A stretch of DNA of 64,000 nt, taken from assembly GCA_024291935.2 (NCBI GenBank), contig CM044307.1, positions 96,353,461-96,417,460 on the forward strand, in the 5' to 3' direction. Both the position numbers and the translations under genes were made by a program. This document shows, one piece after another, positions 33,591-45,290 of the stretch. This DNA comes from Okapia johnstoni. Taxonomy: Eukaryota > Chordata > Mammalia > Artiodactyla > Giraffidae. Position 1 is the first letter of the stretch. Each line of letters starts with the position of its first letter. Under the pieces are notes generated by a model. The model did no database searches, was not told where the DNA came from, and saw only the letters and a program-made list of their open reading frames with translations.

Positions 33591-34760
33591 TTTCCAAGGT
33601 TAAAAATTGTTCTTTGATTTTTCTTTTTTCATAAGATCCCATTTTTGTCTCATCAACAAATAATCATTTTTTCTATCCTTGATGATATAACTATGACTTT
33701 CTTTTGGTTCTCTGTTCCATTGATTGTTTTTGTCCACATATCTTTTTTTCTATTTATTTTTGTCTCTGCTTCTTGAGTTGTCTTTTCTCAAATGTCCAGT
33801 GATTATCAGCACTCCTTCATATGTGAAAATGAGAAGCTGATTGGAGGAAATGCCTAGGTGTGTGTTGGTGGAGGGTGTAAACCTGGCTGTCTAACAAAGC
33901 AGGAGAAGCAGCGTGCTAGTCCAGCATCCTAATATGTAGATGTTTATATAATGCCACTGTTCTTAGCCCCAAGTCACCCCTACCTTATCCTGTATCTGTT
34001 GTTGCTGAATCCAGAGCTCTGTGGCTTAGTTTCTCCAGACTGCACCTGTTGCCCTGAAGGATGGATGTGGTAAGGTGACTTCTCAGGGAAGTGCAGGGGA
34101 GCAGGCAAGTTCAACCAATTGACGTACAGGTACTAAACCAATCATGTTGCTAATCACACCTCCGTCTTGTTCTAGGCATTCTGCAAGGCAAATTAGATCA
34201 ATTCCTGTAAGTACTTCACCTCCTGTAGGCATTTGGATTTCTCTTTCTTCTACCCAAGTCCATCAAATCTCCCCCATCATTTTGTTGTCTAAACATTTTT
34301 TGAAATCTTTCATCCATAGTTTTCTCTTATGCTGTCTTTATCCTTGTAGTTAATCCTTTTTTGATTCTTCGCTGGTGTTTTAGTGACGTTTTTGGAGGGA
34401 GAGCTAATGGACAAGAGTGGTCAATCCACTAAACTTAACTGGAAGGGCTCAGTAGTTAGCAGTTGATATTTCTAAAACATTGGACAGTATCATAGCATGC
34501 ATATGGATGGGTTGGGGGTAATATATATTGTGATATATCATTTGCAGAATTAGAATATCATTGATGACTCTACCTTCAAAGTATGATCGAAATTTGAACA
34601 CCCCAGAAGCTGTCATCCTAATCCAGTGATGTCATTTTAAACCAGGACACCACCATCTGTCATGTGGACTGAAACAATGTAGCAAATGAGAAAAGCCAAT
34701 CTGGATTTATCCTGATTGTCTGAAATCTGCCCAATAGCGGATTCCAGCTCCAAGTTATGT
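33591..34760 (-). mobile_element. Probable old L1, antisense
   Basis: T-rich text (TTGTTCTTTGATTTTTCTTT; GTTCCATTGATTGTTTTTGT; TCAAATGTCCAGTGATTATC) resembles old L1 in antisense. The later part (34140-34760) is less certain. Confidence 0.45.
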
Positions 34761-35366
34761 GTGCTAGCCTTCAGAGGAGAGGTCCTAGCTAAGGCTTGAA
34801 CTGTTCAATGAGTACAATGCCTAGTGGTCGTTTCACGGAATAGGCTTTCAATTTCCCTCCAGACTTAAATCTGACCTAACATTCATTTCCTGCCTTAATA
34901 TGTGCTCACCAGCCCCTTAACTCCCTTTCATTTCTGCCTTCTCTAGAAGGGATATAGACCACTGACAACCATGTATTCTATGGCAAGAGAAAGAGTGTGG
35001 AATATAAAATAGAAAAGTCTCTTTAATGCAAGAAAAGATCTTTACTACATGAACCTTCACTGACAAGAACAATCTTGGTTGCTGTTTTGTAGTTTTGTCA
35101 AAGCACATGCAGTAAACTTTCATTGGGTAACCAGCCTTCTCTTGCTGATTGTGTAAATACCGTTCCTCAGCAAACGCATAAAGAAAGATATGAATCACAT
35201 GGTACTGAGAGTAGGTAGTTGGTCCAGTACTAAGATTAGGAACTTAGCCTTGAACAGTTGACCACAAGTTCAGTTAATGCAGCTGGCAGAATGGTCCTGG
35301 GAGCATATGAAATACTACTTTCAAGCCTGCCAGAATAACTTGGGAAAGCTTCAAAGTGAGCTGATA

Positions 35367-35368
<2 letters not shown>
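34761..35368. other. No recognisable element
   Basis: Mixed sequence with an antisense open frame (34917-35198) that has no family resemblance. No repeat is recognised up to the microsatellite at 35369. Confidence 0.4.

Positions 35369-35430
<62 letters not shown>
35369..35430 (+). repeat. Compound TG/TA microsatellite
   Basis: A TG run of about 8 units is followed by a TA run of more than 20 units, ending TATATATGTATATATAAT. It abuts the SINE that follows. Confidence 0.97.
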
Positions 35431-35438
<8 letters not shown>

Positions 35439-35795
35439 ATTGTATTTATTTAATGTAGTTGTTTGTTTTTGACTGAGCTGGGTCTTCGCTGCTTTGCGTG
35501 GGCTTTCTCTGGTTGTGGGCGAGCGGGAGCCACTCTTCACTGTGTGCACGGCTCCTCATTGCGGGGGCTTCTCTCGTTGAGCAGCACGGGCTCTTGACGC
35601 TGGGGCTTCAGTGTTTGCAGCACTGCGGGCTTGGTAGCTGCAGCACGCAGGCTCAAGAGCACAGGTGCAGTAGTTGGGGCACGTGGGCTTAGCTGCCCCG
35701 CGGCATGCGGGACCCTCTGGAGCCAGAGATCACACCCCTGCCCCTGCATGGACTGGCAAGTTCCTATTCTCTGCACCACCAGGGACGTCTAGGGA
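35431..35795 (-). mobile_element. Artiodactyl tRNA-derived SINE (ART2-like)
   Basis: TGAGCTGGGTCTTCGCTGCT, GGGCTTTCTCTGGTTGTGGG, GCAGCACGCAGGCTCAAGAG and the end TCTCTGCACCACCAGGGACG show an artiodactyl tRNA-derived SINE in antisense. The GC content stands out against AT-rich flanks. A related copy lies at 62135-62438. Confidence 0.8.
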
Positions 35796-36423
35796 GCCTT
35801 TCTGAAAACCGATAGACACAAGTGAAAACGCACGCTCCCCCGCCTTTTACCCCAAGTTTCCTAACCACAAGAGAGACCTGCCAACAATTAGGTTACACCC
35901 ATTCTCAACCACCTGCACTCTTTTTCCAAGAATCTTAAAATTCATTATGTATACCACTGACCCCATCTTGTCCCAAGCGACCTACTACTCCATCAGTACC
36001 TCATATTTTTTAACCTTCTCTTTTACCTTATTATTCTTATGTTTATTGCTTGCTTTATTCTCTTACATGCTTTTTGCCTTACTTTATTTTGCCCAATATT
36101 AATTCGGTCAGATTAACTTTTTTTGAATGTTATATATTTTTTTGAATGATATGTATTTCCTCACCCATTTCTGTGTAGTTTTGACTTAGGGGATTAGTTA
36201 TTTAATTTGGGTGTCCCTTATAAGCAGAATGTGGCTAAAATTTTTATTCTTGTTATTCAATGTGATAAAAATTCGCCTGGTAAAATTAGCCCAATTGTAT
36301 TTATTATGGCTACTACTATATTACGGTTTTGTTACAATCCTATTCTGTGGTTTCTGTTTATTCAAAGTTTTTCTTAGATTCCTTCCCCTACTTATATTCC
36401 ATTTGATAAACATTGTTTAACTG
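35796..36423. other. No recognisable element
   Basis: T-rich sequence with a hydrophobic 69-codon open frame (36211-36420) without supporting context. No named repeat. Confidence 0.4.
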
Positions 36424-36650
36424 CTTTGTTTTTTATTGGGGTACAGCTGATTAACAAACAATGCTGTTATAGTTTCGGGTGAACAGCAAAGCGACTCAGC
36501 CATATATACACATGTGTCCGTTCTCCCCCAGACTCCCCTCCCCTCCAGGCCACCACATAACATTGAGCAGAGAGTTCCCTGTGCTATACAGTAGGTCCTT
36601 GTTGGTTATCTGTTTTAAATATAGCAATGTGTATATGTCCATTTTTATGT
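36424..36650 (-). mobile_element. L1 3' UTR fragment, antisense
   Basis: TTTTTTATTGGGGTACAGCT, GCAAAGCGACTCAGCCATAT and CCCTGTGCTATACAGTAGGT are the complement of an artiodactyl L1 3' region. Confidence 0.75.
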
Positions 36651-37210
36651 TTTCTTTTTTCTATGATGGTTTTTAAAGCTGTAGATAGCATTTTTATTCT
36701 TTTTGGTGACTTCAACTAAAATGTTGACATGAGTACTTACTGTAGTTTTTAGGAAAATTTAACGGTATTTATACCTCTACCCCCAACCGATCATGTCATC
36801 TTTCACAATCCCTCCCCACACAATGTTATTGTTGTTTAGAGTTTTCATTTTATTCTTTATTTTAAGTGCACACACAAAATAACTTTTTATCATCTATTAA
36901 GTTCTTTTAATATTTTGTCATTTGCTTGCATTTTGAGCAGAAGATATAAACTGTCTTTGAGTGGAAGCCCTTTAATCTATGAACATGTGTAACTCTCTCC
37001 CTGCTATTCTGAGGAGTTCCAGTGCTGTCAACAGATTCTCAAAGGGGAACGTTATTGAAAAATTAAAAATCGCTCGCCTTTAGTATGAAATCCAAGTCCC
37101 TTTATAAGGCATGCAGGACTATACAGGACCTGCTCTTCCCAATCCCTCTGGGCTTCTGTCACTCCTTGTTGGACTAGTCAAATTCCAGCCAAAGTAAACC
37201 GTATGGGAGT

Positions 37211-37212
<2 letters not shown>
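36651..37212. other. No recognisable element
   Basis: Mixed sequence between an L1 fragment and a CA microsatellite. No open frame of note and no named repeat. Confidence 0.4.

Positions 37213-37264
<52 letters not shown>
37213..37264 (+). repeat. CA microsatellite
   Basis: An uninterrupted CA run of about 26 units. Open frames crossing it give artificial Cys-Val repeats and are not coding. Confidence 0.98.
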
Positions 37265-37265
<1 letters not shown>

Positions 37266-37469
37266 GCCTCCTAGGCTGGCCCTTACTTCTGTGCACTTGC
37301 TCGTGCCTTTCTCCTCCACGCTTCTTCCATCCCTGTCCCTGATACTCACTGACGCTCCTCGTCCTTAAAGAAGTATCTCTGGGTTCAATTCCTATAAACA
37401 CTTTCCTCTGATTAGCCACCACCATCACATTGCTGGGGCTTCCATAGTTCCTGATATTTTATAATTTGG

Positions 37470-37619
37470 CTTATATTTATATAACATAGCTATTTCCCAC
37501 ATGAGATAGTCACATAAGTGCAGTAACTACATGGCTTGTGTTTGTATACTCTCAGTGCATGGCGCAGTGCCTGACTTATAGTAAGTACTCAGTATATAGT
37601 TGCTGAGGAAATAAAGAAC
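37470..37619 (+). mobile_element. MIR/L2-like remnant
   Basis: GCAGTGCCTGACTTATAGTA and AGTACTCAGTATATAGTTGC match the conserved 3' end shared by MIR and L2. The part before it is too diverged to bound. Confidence 0.55.
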
Positions 37620-37631
37620 AACTATGGGCCT

Positions 37632-37764
37632 ACTGCTGCTGCTGCTAAGTCACTTCAGTCGTGTCCGACTCTGTGCAACCCCATACACGGCAGCCCACCA
37701 GGCTCCACCGTCCCTGGGATTTTCCAGGCAAGAGGACTGGAGTGGGGTGCCATTGCCTTCTCCG
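37632..37764 (-). mobile_element. BovA2-like SINE with 12-bp target duplication
   Basis: Plus-strand CTGCTGCTGCTAAGTCACTT, GTGTCCGACTCTGTGCAACC and TTTTCCAGGCAAGAGGACTG are the complement of BovA. AACTATGGGCCT flanks it exactly at 37620-37631 and 37765-37776. The tail is a short CTG/CAG run. Confidence 0.96.
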
Positions 37765-37776
37765 AACTATGGGCCT

Positions 37777-38944
37777 GCTTAAGGATAAAAAACAATTAGG
37801 CTAAACACTTTCAATTAAGATTAGTGTTTATCTATAGCTTCAGAATTTGCCAACCATAAGGAACACCAGGGACACTCTTGATGAAGAAACTAGAATTCAG
37901 TGATATAGTTGTAAAATAATGCTCTATAGGGATTGGACAAAACAAATGTGTATGTAAGCATATACACATGAAGCATATATTTTTATTCCACTTTTCTAAA
38001 AGGTGACTTCTTCTTACTGAGTCCTGAGGAAAATCTTGCTCAGATCAAGATTGTATAATTGATCAGTCCTAACTTGGGGATGGGACAGAGGAGCTTTCAA
38101 AGTAGCAGAGGAAAACTGGGAAACAGTAATCTGACTTCACTGAGAAAGCTCTTTAAACCAACATAGCCACATATAAACGTGCTGTTTATAAAACAGAGAT
38201 AGTCAAGAAAAATGTGGAGAACAGCAAATATTTAATACAAGAAATATGGATATTATACCATTGCAGTCCAGCCTTAAAATATGCAAAGAAAACTCCTGAA
38301 TAGTAGAGCAAAATTGATAATTAACATTATAATAGAAAATTCTGAAATTAAAAATAACCAAAGTGAGAAATGGAAAAATTAGAAAATGTCCAGTGTTAAA
38401 TGAACAAGCTGAAGTCAATACTGGGATATGTCCTAATAAAAAAGAATTCTCTAAACTTCAAAAGCAGAACAGTAAACAGCTTCCTACCAGGAAACCAAAT
38501 TGAAGAGTGCTTCGGACTACCGAAGACAGTGGAGTGATGTCTCCAAAAGTCTAAAGAGAGAGCAGGTATCTCAAGTTGTCCCTACTGCTTGGAGCCATGC
38601 TGAAAGAGACCACTTAGAACAGTGATGACTAAAATGTTACAGGAAAACTCAAAAAATAAATCTTTAGGTATCTTATAAACTGACTACTCACTTCAGCGAT
38701 TCCTAAATAATAAAGAGGAGAAGATAAAAGTGATCATTTAAAAGGGTGAGAAGGGAACATTCAGAAGGAGAAGTTGGTGTGGAATTTAAATAACTGCAGT
38801 AATTTTTGGAACATAATCAACTTACAAAAACGTCAGTTCTCCACAAAGAAATCATAAAAAATATGACAGGATAGACAAGATAAATATATGATATAAAAAT
38901 GATCTGAAAGTATTGGGATTATTGAGGTAGATTCCATTTTAGTA
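37777..38944. other. No recognisable element
   Basis: AT-rich sequence without SINE or BovB text. The antisense open frame at 38203-38418 has no motif. Possible old L1, not assigned. Confidence 0.35.
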
Positions 38945-39145
38945 TTATGTCAGCGAACAAACATTTATTTTGTATTTATGTGCCAGACACAAAGCCAGAA
39001 ACTGTGCCAGACAATGGGAATGTAGCAACGAGCAACTAAAAATGTCAATTGTCTTCTCAAGGAAGATGATAATTGATTTGGACAATACCAGTGGCAAAGT
39101 GATATAGAGGGTAAAGAGAAGGTTATGGAGGGTGTAAAACAAAGG
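38945..39145 (+). other. Old interspersed repeat, unassigned family
   Basis: ACAAACATTTATTTTGTATT, GTGCCAGACACAAAGCCAGA and ACTGTGCCAGACAATGGGAA resemble old dispersed mammalian repeats. The same phrase (ACTGTGCCAGACACCAAGG) starts the copy at 46410. Confidence 0.45.
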
Positions 39146-39373
39146 AGTCCTAATATTTCTGACATTACAGATGAAATCTGAAAGTGGTTTTTAAATTGTT
39201 TACAAGAAATTTCAGAAATAGATTCTAAATGATGCTAAAATACAAAAGAAAAACATATATGGGAAATCCATCAAAAGCGTCAAAACTGAGCCCCTGCCTT
39301 CCGGCCTTCATTGCCTTAGGGGGCTCCATTTCAACTTGTTTGTTTACCATCTTGTCTTTTCCTCTTTTTCATG

Positions 39374-39377
<4 letters not shown>

Positions 39378-39408
<31 letters not shown>
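39378..39408 (+). repeat. CA microsatellite
   Basis: A run of about 15 CA units ending at CACACATGCTC. Confidence 0.96.
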
Positions 39409-39410
<2 letters not shown>

Positions 39411-39656
39411 CTCACTTAGAGTATTTTCTCTATATGCTGTCAATCACTTATCATAGTTATTATAATCATTGACTTCTGGATCTGCAGTATCCAGGACCCA
39501 TAAGCCTGCTTGAGGACAGAAAGCATTTTTTGTTCTGCTTTGTACCATGAAGATCTAGCATAGGAAAACCCTTCCTTCTCGGTCTCAGTAAAAACTCCAT
39601 ATTTACTCTTCCACCCCAGGTGGGCCCATATCCATTATAATCTCCTTAGACTCCCC

Positions 39657-39864
39657 CTGGCTTCCCTGGTGGTTCAGACAGTAAAGAATCTGCCTGCAGT
39701 ACAGGAGACTGGGGTTCAATTCCTAGGTCAGGAAGATCCCCTGGAGAAGGGAACGGCTACCCACTCCAGTATTCTGGCCTGGAGAATTCCATAGACAGAA
39801 GAGCATAGCAGACTAAAGTCCATGGAGTCACAAAGAGTCAGACACGACAGAGCAACTAACACAC
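39657..39864 (+). mobile_element. Bov-tA SINE with CA-rich tail
   Basis: Head TGGCTTCCCTGGTGGTTCAG, B-box-like GGTTCAATTCC, CAGGAAGATCCCCTGGAGAA, CCACTCCAGTATTCTGGCCT and end CAGACACGACAGAGCAACTA. A C-run and CA repeat (39862-39884) follow and may have grown from its tail. Confidence 0.95.
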
Positions 39865-39884
39865 CCCCCCACACACACACACCC

Positions 39885-40480
39885 TACTCCAGATAGAAGA
39901 AGTTGAGGTCCTGAATGGAGTTGTTGGCATTTCTACTTCAAATCTTGGAACAATAAAAACAAAAGCTTGCTTCTCTTCTTGGAGTAGGACTTGAGGGATC
40001 TTGTCTATTCTTTTCTATATCTTATAGGAATAAGAATCAAATATAAATTATTATCTCCACAAATTATATTATATTTATCTGAGTCATTGGTGAAACTATT
40101 AGAGGAAATAAAATATTTTCAGCAAGAATATTATATGATACTTAATCTAAGACCATAATAAATAAACTCACTGGTTGCCAGAACTAACATAATATAAAGA
40201 GTAACTGCTACAGTGGTAAAATACATGTTCTGCAAGGTTTTACATTACTATTCAATTTGGTGATCTTTCATAAAGGATAACATTTTAGAGTCTATGTGTC
40301 ACACATTCTATCAGATAACTTTCTACCATACAGCTGAAATCACAGACATATCATTTCTGTTTTCTCCTTTAGTGTCTCCAAAGAATTTTATAAACTGTTG
40401 CCATATTAATTAAATCCCCTGAATACTTGACAAAATGTTTTTAATATCTTTGCTTTATTCAAAGTTTGATATGAAAGTGA
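39885..40480. other. AT-rich sequence, nothing recognised
   Basis: No open frame, SINE or LINE text that I can name between the CA-tailed SINE and the next SINE. Confidence 0.4.
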
Positions 40481-40795
40481 AATTGAAAGTCACTCAGTCA
40501 TGTCTGACTCTTTGTGACCCCATGACTATACAGTCCATGGAATTCTCTAGGCCAGAATACTGGAGTGGGTAGCCTCTCCCTTCTCCAGGGGATCTTCCCA
40601 ACCCAGGGATTGAACCCAGGTGTCCTGCATTGCAGGCAGATTCTTTACCAGCTGAGCCACCAGGGGAGCCCAAGAATACTGGAGTGGGTAGCCTATCCCT
40701 TCTCCAGGTATCTTCCTGACCCAGGAATTGAACTGGGGTCTCCTGCATTGCAGGCAGATTCTTTACCAGCTGAGCTACCAGGGAAGCCAAAAAAC
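40481..40795 (-). mobile_element. Bov-tA SINE with two tRNA-like heads
   Basis: Complement of a BovA body (AGTCACTCAGTCATGTCTGA; CCAGAATACTGGAGTGGGTA), a head complement (CAGCTGAGCCACCAGGGGAG), a second body piece (CAAGAATACTGGAGTGGGTA) and a second head complement (CAGCTGAGCTACCAGGGAAG). It has the same architecture as 14365-14690. Confidence 0.93.
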
Positions 40796-41440
40796 TAACC
40801 CCAAAACTTAGCAGCTTAAAGCAACCATTTTATTTTGTTCACAAAGTTATGGGTCAATTATACCTCAAAAAATCTGAAATTTAGAAAAAAAAAAAGAATA
40901 TGGAAGCACTAAGAGTTCAGCTGGGTTGTTCTCATTTGGAGTCTATCATATAAATATAGTGCGATGGGCCTGAAATCAACCCAAAATGACCCACTCACCT
41001 GGCAGACAATTGATACCTGCTACTGGCTGGGAATGCAGATCTGGCTATTGATTACAGCATCTGCATTTGGCCTCTGCAATTTTTCAGTCTCCTGTAATCT
41101 GACTTCTTACCTTGTGGCTTAAAAGTATCAACAAACATGGCAGAAATTAGGTGACTGTTTCTTGCCTAATCTGAGAAGTAACACAGCATTAATGCAGCCA
41201 GAAACCATTGTTACAAACAAGTAACAAGTTATCCAGAAGCAAGCAGAGGGGAAATGGATCCCACTTCTTGATGTGAAGCCAAATTCACTATGTAAGAACA
41301 CTATATGGGATGAAATATTATTGCAGCCATCTTTGGAAAAACTCACTTATAGAATTACAGACAAACAATTGTCTTAATGTAACATATCAAGCACATTAGG
41401 AAAGTTACCTAAAGTCTCTATGGATATAAAATTAGTCTTC
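40796..41440. other. Old LTR-like remnant plus unassigned sequence
   Basis: About 40803-41105 (ACTTAGCAGCTTAAAGCAAC; CATTTTATTTTGTTCACAAA) belongs with the remnant at 1780-1965. The antisense open frame at 41128-41346 has no known motif. Confidence 0.4.
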
Positions 41441-41638
41441 TGTGTTAGTCACTCAGTCATGTTCAACTCTTTGCGACCCCATGGACTATAGCCCTCCAGG
41501 CTCCTCTGTCCATGGTATTCTCCAGGCAAGAATACTGGAGTGGGTTGCCATTTCCTTTTCCAGGGGCTCCTCCCAACCCAGGGATTGAACCTGGGTCTCT
41601 TGAATTGCAGGCAGATTTTTTACCATTGAACCACCAGG
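41441..41638 (-). mobile_element. Bov-tA SINE
   Basis: Complement of a full element: GTTAGTCACTCAGTCATGTT, CAAGAATACTGGAGTGGGTT, GGGATTGAACCTGGGTCTC and TTACCATTGAACCACCAGGG. Confidence 0.95.
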
Positions 41639-43189
41639 GTATTTTATTACTGATCACTAAATAATTGATAGCCTTAATACAAGATTTTTAATTTCATTCA
41701 TTGGCTCTGATGAAGGAAGAGAATTGATAATAATGAGAAGTTTATTAGATGCAGGAGTAAATGGTGACATACAAATTATTTCTACCTATGATATACATCT
41801 CTTTAAAAGAATAGCTCTTTTTAAAAAGGTGAAAAAAACAGTTTTTACGATTGCCATTAGGGATTAATCAGAAAAAAATAAGGAAAACTTTGATTACTTT
41901 CTTTCAAGCAAGAAAACAAAGGAATTATATGTTACATTTGTCTGGTAGATTGTGCTAAATACTGTATCCAGAAATGTATTTACATGTACATCTTTAATTA
42001 TATCCATTTGTATATCTATATTCAACCTTCAGATGAAGAAGTAGACTCAGTGATACTAAATTGCTTCCCAAAGTCCTGTAGCTGATTTATGCCAGGGCTC
42101 AAGTTCGAAGGCAGTATTGTGACTTTAAAGCCTGTGCTCTTTCCACATCGTTTGTATTCAAATATTACTGTAAGCACATACTTTTCCTTAATTTAGTGGT
42201 CATCTGAATACTTCTCCCAAATTACTGTTCCTTGACAACTTAAAGCTCTACAAGAATCTCTTCAACTACTGGATAAGTGCGCGACTTTGATAAGTGATTT
42301 CCGTGAACTGCAGTCATTTGTTTCACATTGGCTTTCTCATCATCTAAAACTCGCAAAAAACTCAACAGAGAGTTACAAAGGTGAGGAATCTTCACTTATA
42401 TAGAAATGCATTCAGCCATGGTTCAGAAATCTCATTCTAACTTGATAAAAAGAATCCTTAAACACAACAGGGGCTGTGATTGTTTTCTCCTTGCATAAAA
42501 TTTTTCACAGAGAGGTAATTTTTTTATTCAAATCCTTCCAAATAATTTTGTATACCTCAAAACTGTACAAATCAGCTTATATGAGTTATTAAAGAGATAA
42601 ATCTGACAATGTGTATCCGCTAATACTTTCCTAAAATCACCGTGACCAAATTTCCAAAACCTTTGCTGTTTCAGCTTTTATTGATATGTAGAACTTTTTA
42701 ACTGCCATCTCAATAACACCTTAATAATCGAGTATTTTCAGAATGGTGTGTTGTTATTAACATTATTCCCCTGGAATGACATAGACGGTTCTTTCATGCT
42801 CTACTGGGCCTAGTTTATGCTTGTGATACTAATCATGAATTAGGTTTTGGAATTTTTAACTCTACTATTTTCAGCATTGTACCATGCCATATTTTGTGTC
42901 TGTGGTGCCTACTGCAGTGTCTGACCAAGAACTGCAGCGGTCAACTGACAGCTAATTTAGGAGTAGCTAGTTTAGTTGCACACAAGTAATAGATTCTTTG
43001 TAGTAACTCTGATGTCCCCTCCCTCCCTCAAATCTTTGAGGTTGGTGAGAACTAGCTATTCCTTCTCACTATCCAGTTATAATGAAATAAATTTCAGAGT
43101 AAATTCTGCCACATGTACAGATGTTTATTAAAGAGCACATCTTAGCAAGGAGGCACAGATAGATTTTTCCCCGCTTTCTTTTCCCCCTA
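41639..43189. other. MIR-like remnant within unassigned sequence
   Basis: About 41950-42150 (TTCAGATGAAGAAGTAGACT; TGCCAGGGCTCAAGTTCGAA; AAAGCCTGTGCTCTTTCCAC) is MIR-like in the sense orientation. The flanks, including 42160-43189, contain no gene or repeat I can name. Confidence 0.45.
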
Positions 43190-45290
43190 AATTCAGACTT
43201 AAATTTAAGAAAGTGGGAAAAACCACTAGACCATTCAGGTATGACCTAAACCAAATCCCTTATGACTATACAGTGGAAGTAAGAAATAGATTTAAGGGAC
43301 TAGATCTGATAGACAGAGTGCCTGATGAACTATGGATGGAGGTTCATGACATTGTACAGGAGACAGGGATAAAGACCATCCCCAAGAAAAAGAAATGCAA
43401 AAAAGCAAAATGGCTGTCTGAGGAGGCCTTGCAAATAGCTGTGAAAAGAAGAGAAGTGAAAAGCAAAGGAGAAAAGGAAAGATATACCCATTTGAATGGA
43501 GAGTTCCAAAGAATAGCAAGGAGAGATAAGAAAACCTTCTTCAGTGATCAATGCAAAGAAATAGAGGAAAACAACAGAACAGGAAAGACTAGAGGTATTT
43601 TCAAGAAAATTAGAGATACCAAGGGAACATTTCATGCAAACACGGGCTCAATAAAGGACAGAAACGGTATGGACCTAACAGAAGCAGAACATATTAAGAA
43701 GAGGTGGCAAGAATACACAGAAAAACTGTACAAAAAAGATCTTCATAACCCAGATAAGCACGATGGTGTGATCACTCATCTAGAGCCAGACATTCTGGAA
43801 TGTGAAGTCAAGTGGGCCTTAGGAAGCATCACTACGAACAAAGCTAGTGTAGGTGATGGAATTCCAGTTGAGCTATTTCAAATCCTGAAAGATGATGCTG
43901 TGAAAGTGCTACACTCGATATGCCAGCAAATTTGGAAAACTCAGCAGTGGCCACAGGACTGGAAAAGGTCCATTTTCATTCTGATCCCAAAGAAAGGCAA
44001 TGCCAAAGAATGCTCAAACTACTGCACAATTGCACTCATCTCACAAGCTAGTAAAGTAATGCTCAAAATTCTCCAAGCCAGGCTTCAGCAAGATGTGAAC
44101 CGTGAACTTCCATATGTTCAAGCTGGATTTAGAAAAGGAAGAGGAACCAGAGATCAAATTGCCAATATCTGCTGGATCATTGAAAAAGCAAGAGAGTTCC
44201 AGAGGAACATCCACTTCTGCTTTATTGACTATGCCAAAGCCTTTGACTGTTGGATCCACAATAAACTGTGGAAAATTCTGAAAGAGATGGGAATACCAGA
44301 CCATCTGACCTGTCTCTTGAGAAACCTGTATGCAGGTCAGGAAGCAACAGTTAGAACTGGACATGGAACAACAGACTGGTTCCAAATAGGAAAAGGAGTA
44401 CGTCAAGGCCGTATATTGTCACCCTGCTTATTTAACTTATATGCAGATTACATCATGAGAAACGCTGGACTGGATGAAACACAAGCTGGAATCAAGATTG
44501 CCGGGAGAAATATCAGTAACCTCAGATATGCAGATGACACCACCCTTATGGCAGAAAGTGAAGAAGAACTAAAGAGCCTCTTGATGAAAGTGAAAGAGCA
44601 GAGTGAAAAAGTTGGCTTTAAGCTCAACATTCAGAAAACTAAGATCATGGCATCCGGTCCCATCACTTCATGGCAAATATATGGGGAAATAGTGGAAACA
44701 GTGGCAGACTTTATTTTTCTGGTTTCCAAAATCACTGCTGATGGTGATTGCAGCCATGAAATTAAAAGACACTTACCCCTTGGAAGGAAAGTTATAACCT
44801 ACCTAGAAAGCAGAGACGTTACTTTGCCAACAAAGGTCCATCTAGTCAAGGCTATGGTTTTTCCAGTGGTCATGTATGGATGTGAGAGTTGGACTATAAA
44901 GAAAGCTGAGTGTCAAAGAATTGATGCTTTTGAACTGTGGTGTTGCAGAAGACTCTTGTGTGTCCGTTGGACTGCAAAGAGATCCAATCAGTCCATCCTA
45001 AAGGAGATCAGTCCTGGGTGTTCATTGGAAGGACTGATGCTGAAGCTGAAACTCCTGATGCAAAGAGCTGACTCATTTGTAAAGACCCTGATGCTAGGAA
45101 AGATTGAGGGCAGGAGGAGAAGGGGAAGGGGATGACAGGGGGTGAGATGGTTGAATGGCATCACCGACTCAGTGAACATAAGTTTGAGTAAACTCCAGGT
45201 AGCTGGTGATGGACAGGGAGGCCTGGCGTGCTGCAGTCCGTGGGTTCACAAAGAGTTGGACATGACTGAGAGACTGAACTGATACTGATA
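43190..45290 (+). mobile_element. BovB LINE, 5' truncated, with long open RT frame
   Basis: It starts in BovB text at AAATTCAGACTTAAATTTAA and ends with GGACATGACTGAGAGACTGA plus an ACTGAT-type tail. The endonuclease half is absent. About 2.1 kb of RT and C-terminal sequence remain, with a single open frame from 43213 to 45135. Confidence 0.95.
43213..45135 (+). CDS. BovB reverse transcriptase open frame (640 codons), not a host gene
   Basis: This is the RT and C-terminal part of the BovB protein, which copies element RNA at a nicked target. Motif A (CFIDYAKAFD, Asp at residue 339) and motif C (LRYADDTTLMAES, YADD at 439-442) are intact, as is GKGVRQGRILSPCLFNLYAD. The block after motif A reads CWIH where other copies here read CVDH, caused by two compensating one-base changes. 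The frame ends GRRRRGRG at 45135, about 50 codons before the usual BovB end. Residues after the first Met lack the endonuclease domain, so it cannot act alone. No promoter is seen. Confidence 0.85.
   Translation: MGKTTRPFRYDLNQIPYDYTVEVRNRFKGLDLIDRVPDELWMEVHDIVQETGIKTIPKKKKCKKAKWLSEEALQIAVKRREVKSKGEKERYTHLNGEFQRIARRDKKTFFSDQCKEIEENNRTGKTRGIFKKIRDTKGTFHANTGSIKDRNGMDLTEAEHIKKRWQEYTEKLYKKDLHNPDKHDGVITHLEPDILECEVKWALGSITTNKASVGDGIPVELFQILKDDAVKVLHSICQQIWKTQQWPQDWKRSIFILIPKKGNAKECSNYCTIALISQASKVMLKILQARLQQDVNRELPYVQAGFRKGRGTRDQIANICWIIEKAREFQRNIHFCFIDYAKAFDCWIHNKLWKILKEMGIPDHLTCLLRNLYAGQEATVRTGHGTTDWFQIGKGVRQGRILSPCLFNLYADYIMRNAGLDETQAGIKIAGRNISNLRYADDTTLMAESEEELKSLLMKVKEQSEKVGFKLNIQKTKIMASGPITSWQIYGEIVETVADFIFLVSKITADGDCSHEIKRHLPLGRKVITYLESRDVTLPTKVHLVKAMVFPVVMYGCESWTIKKAECQRIDAFELWCCRRLLCVRWTAKRSNQSILKEISPGCSLEGLMLKLKLLMQRADSFVKTLMLGKIEGRRRRGRG

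Noticed and set aside
35274..35549. Open frame with a long Tyr-Ile repeat
   Set aside because: It is produced by the TA microsatellite at 35369-35430 running into a SINE.
37119..37428. Antisense open frames with long Cys-Val repeats
   Set aside because: They are translations of the CA microsatellite at 37213-37264 and are not coding.
37632..37650. GCT/CTG triplet runs (also at 56740) as trinucleotide-repeat loci
   Set aside because: They are the short tails of BovA2-type SINEs, with only 4-6 units.
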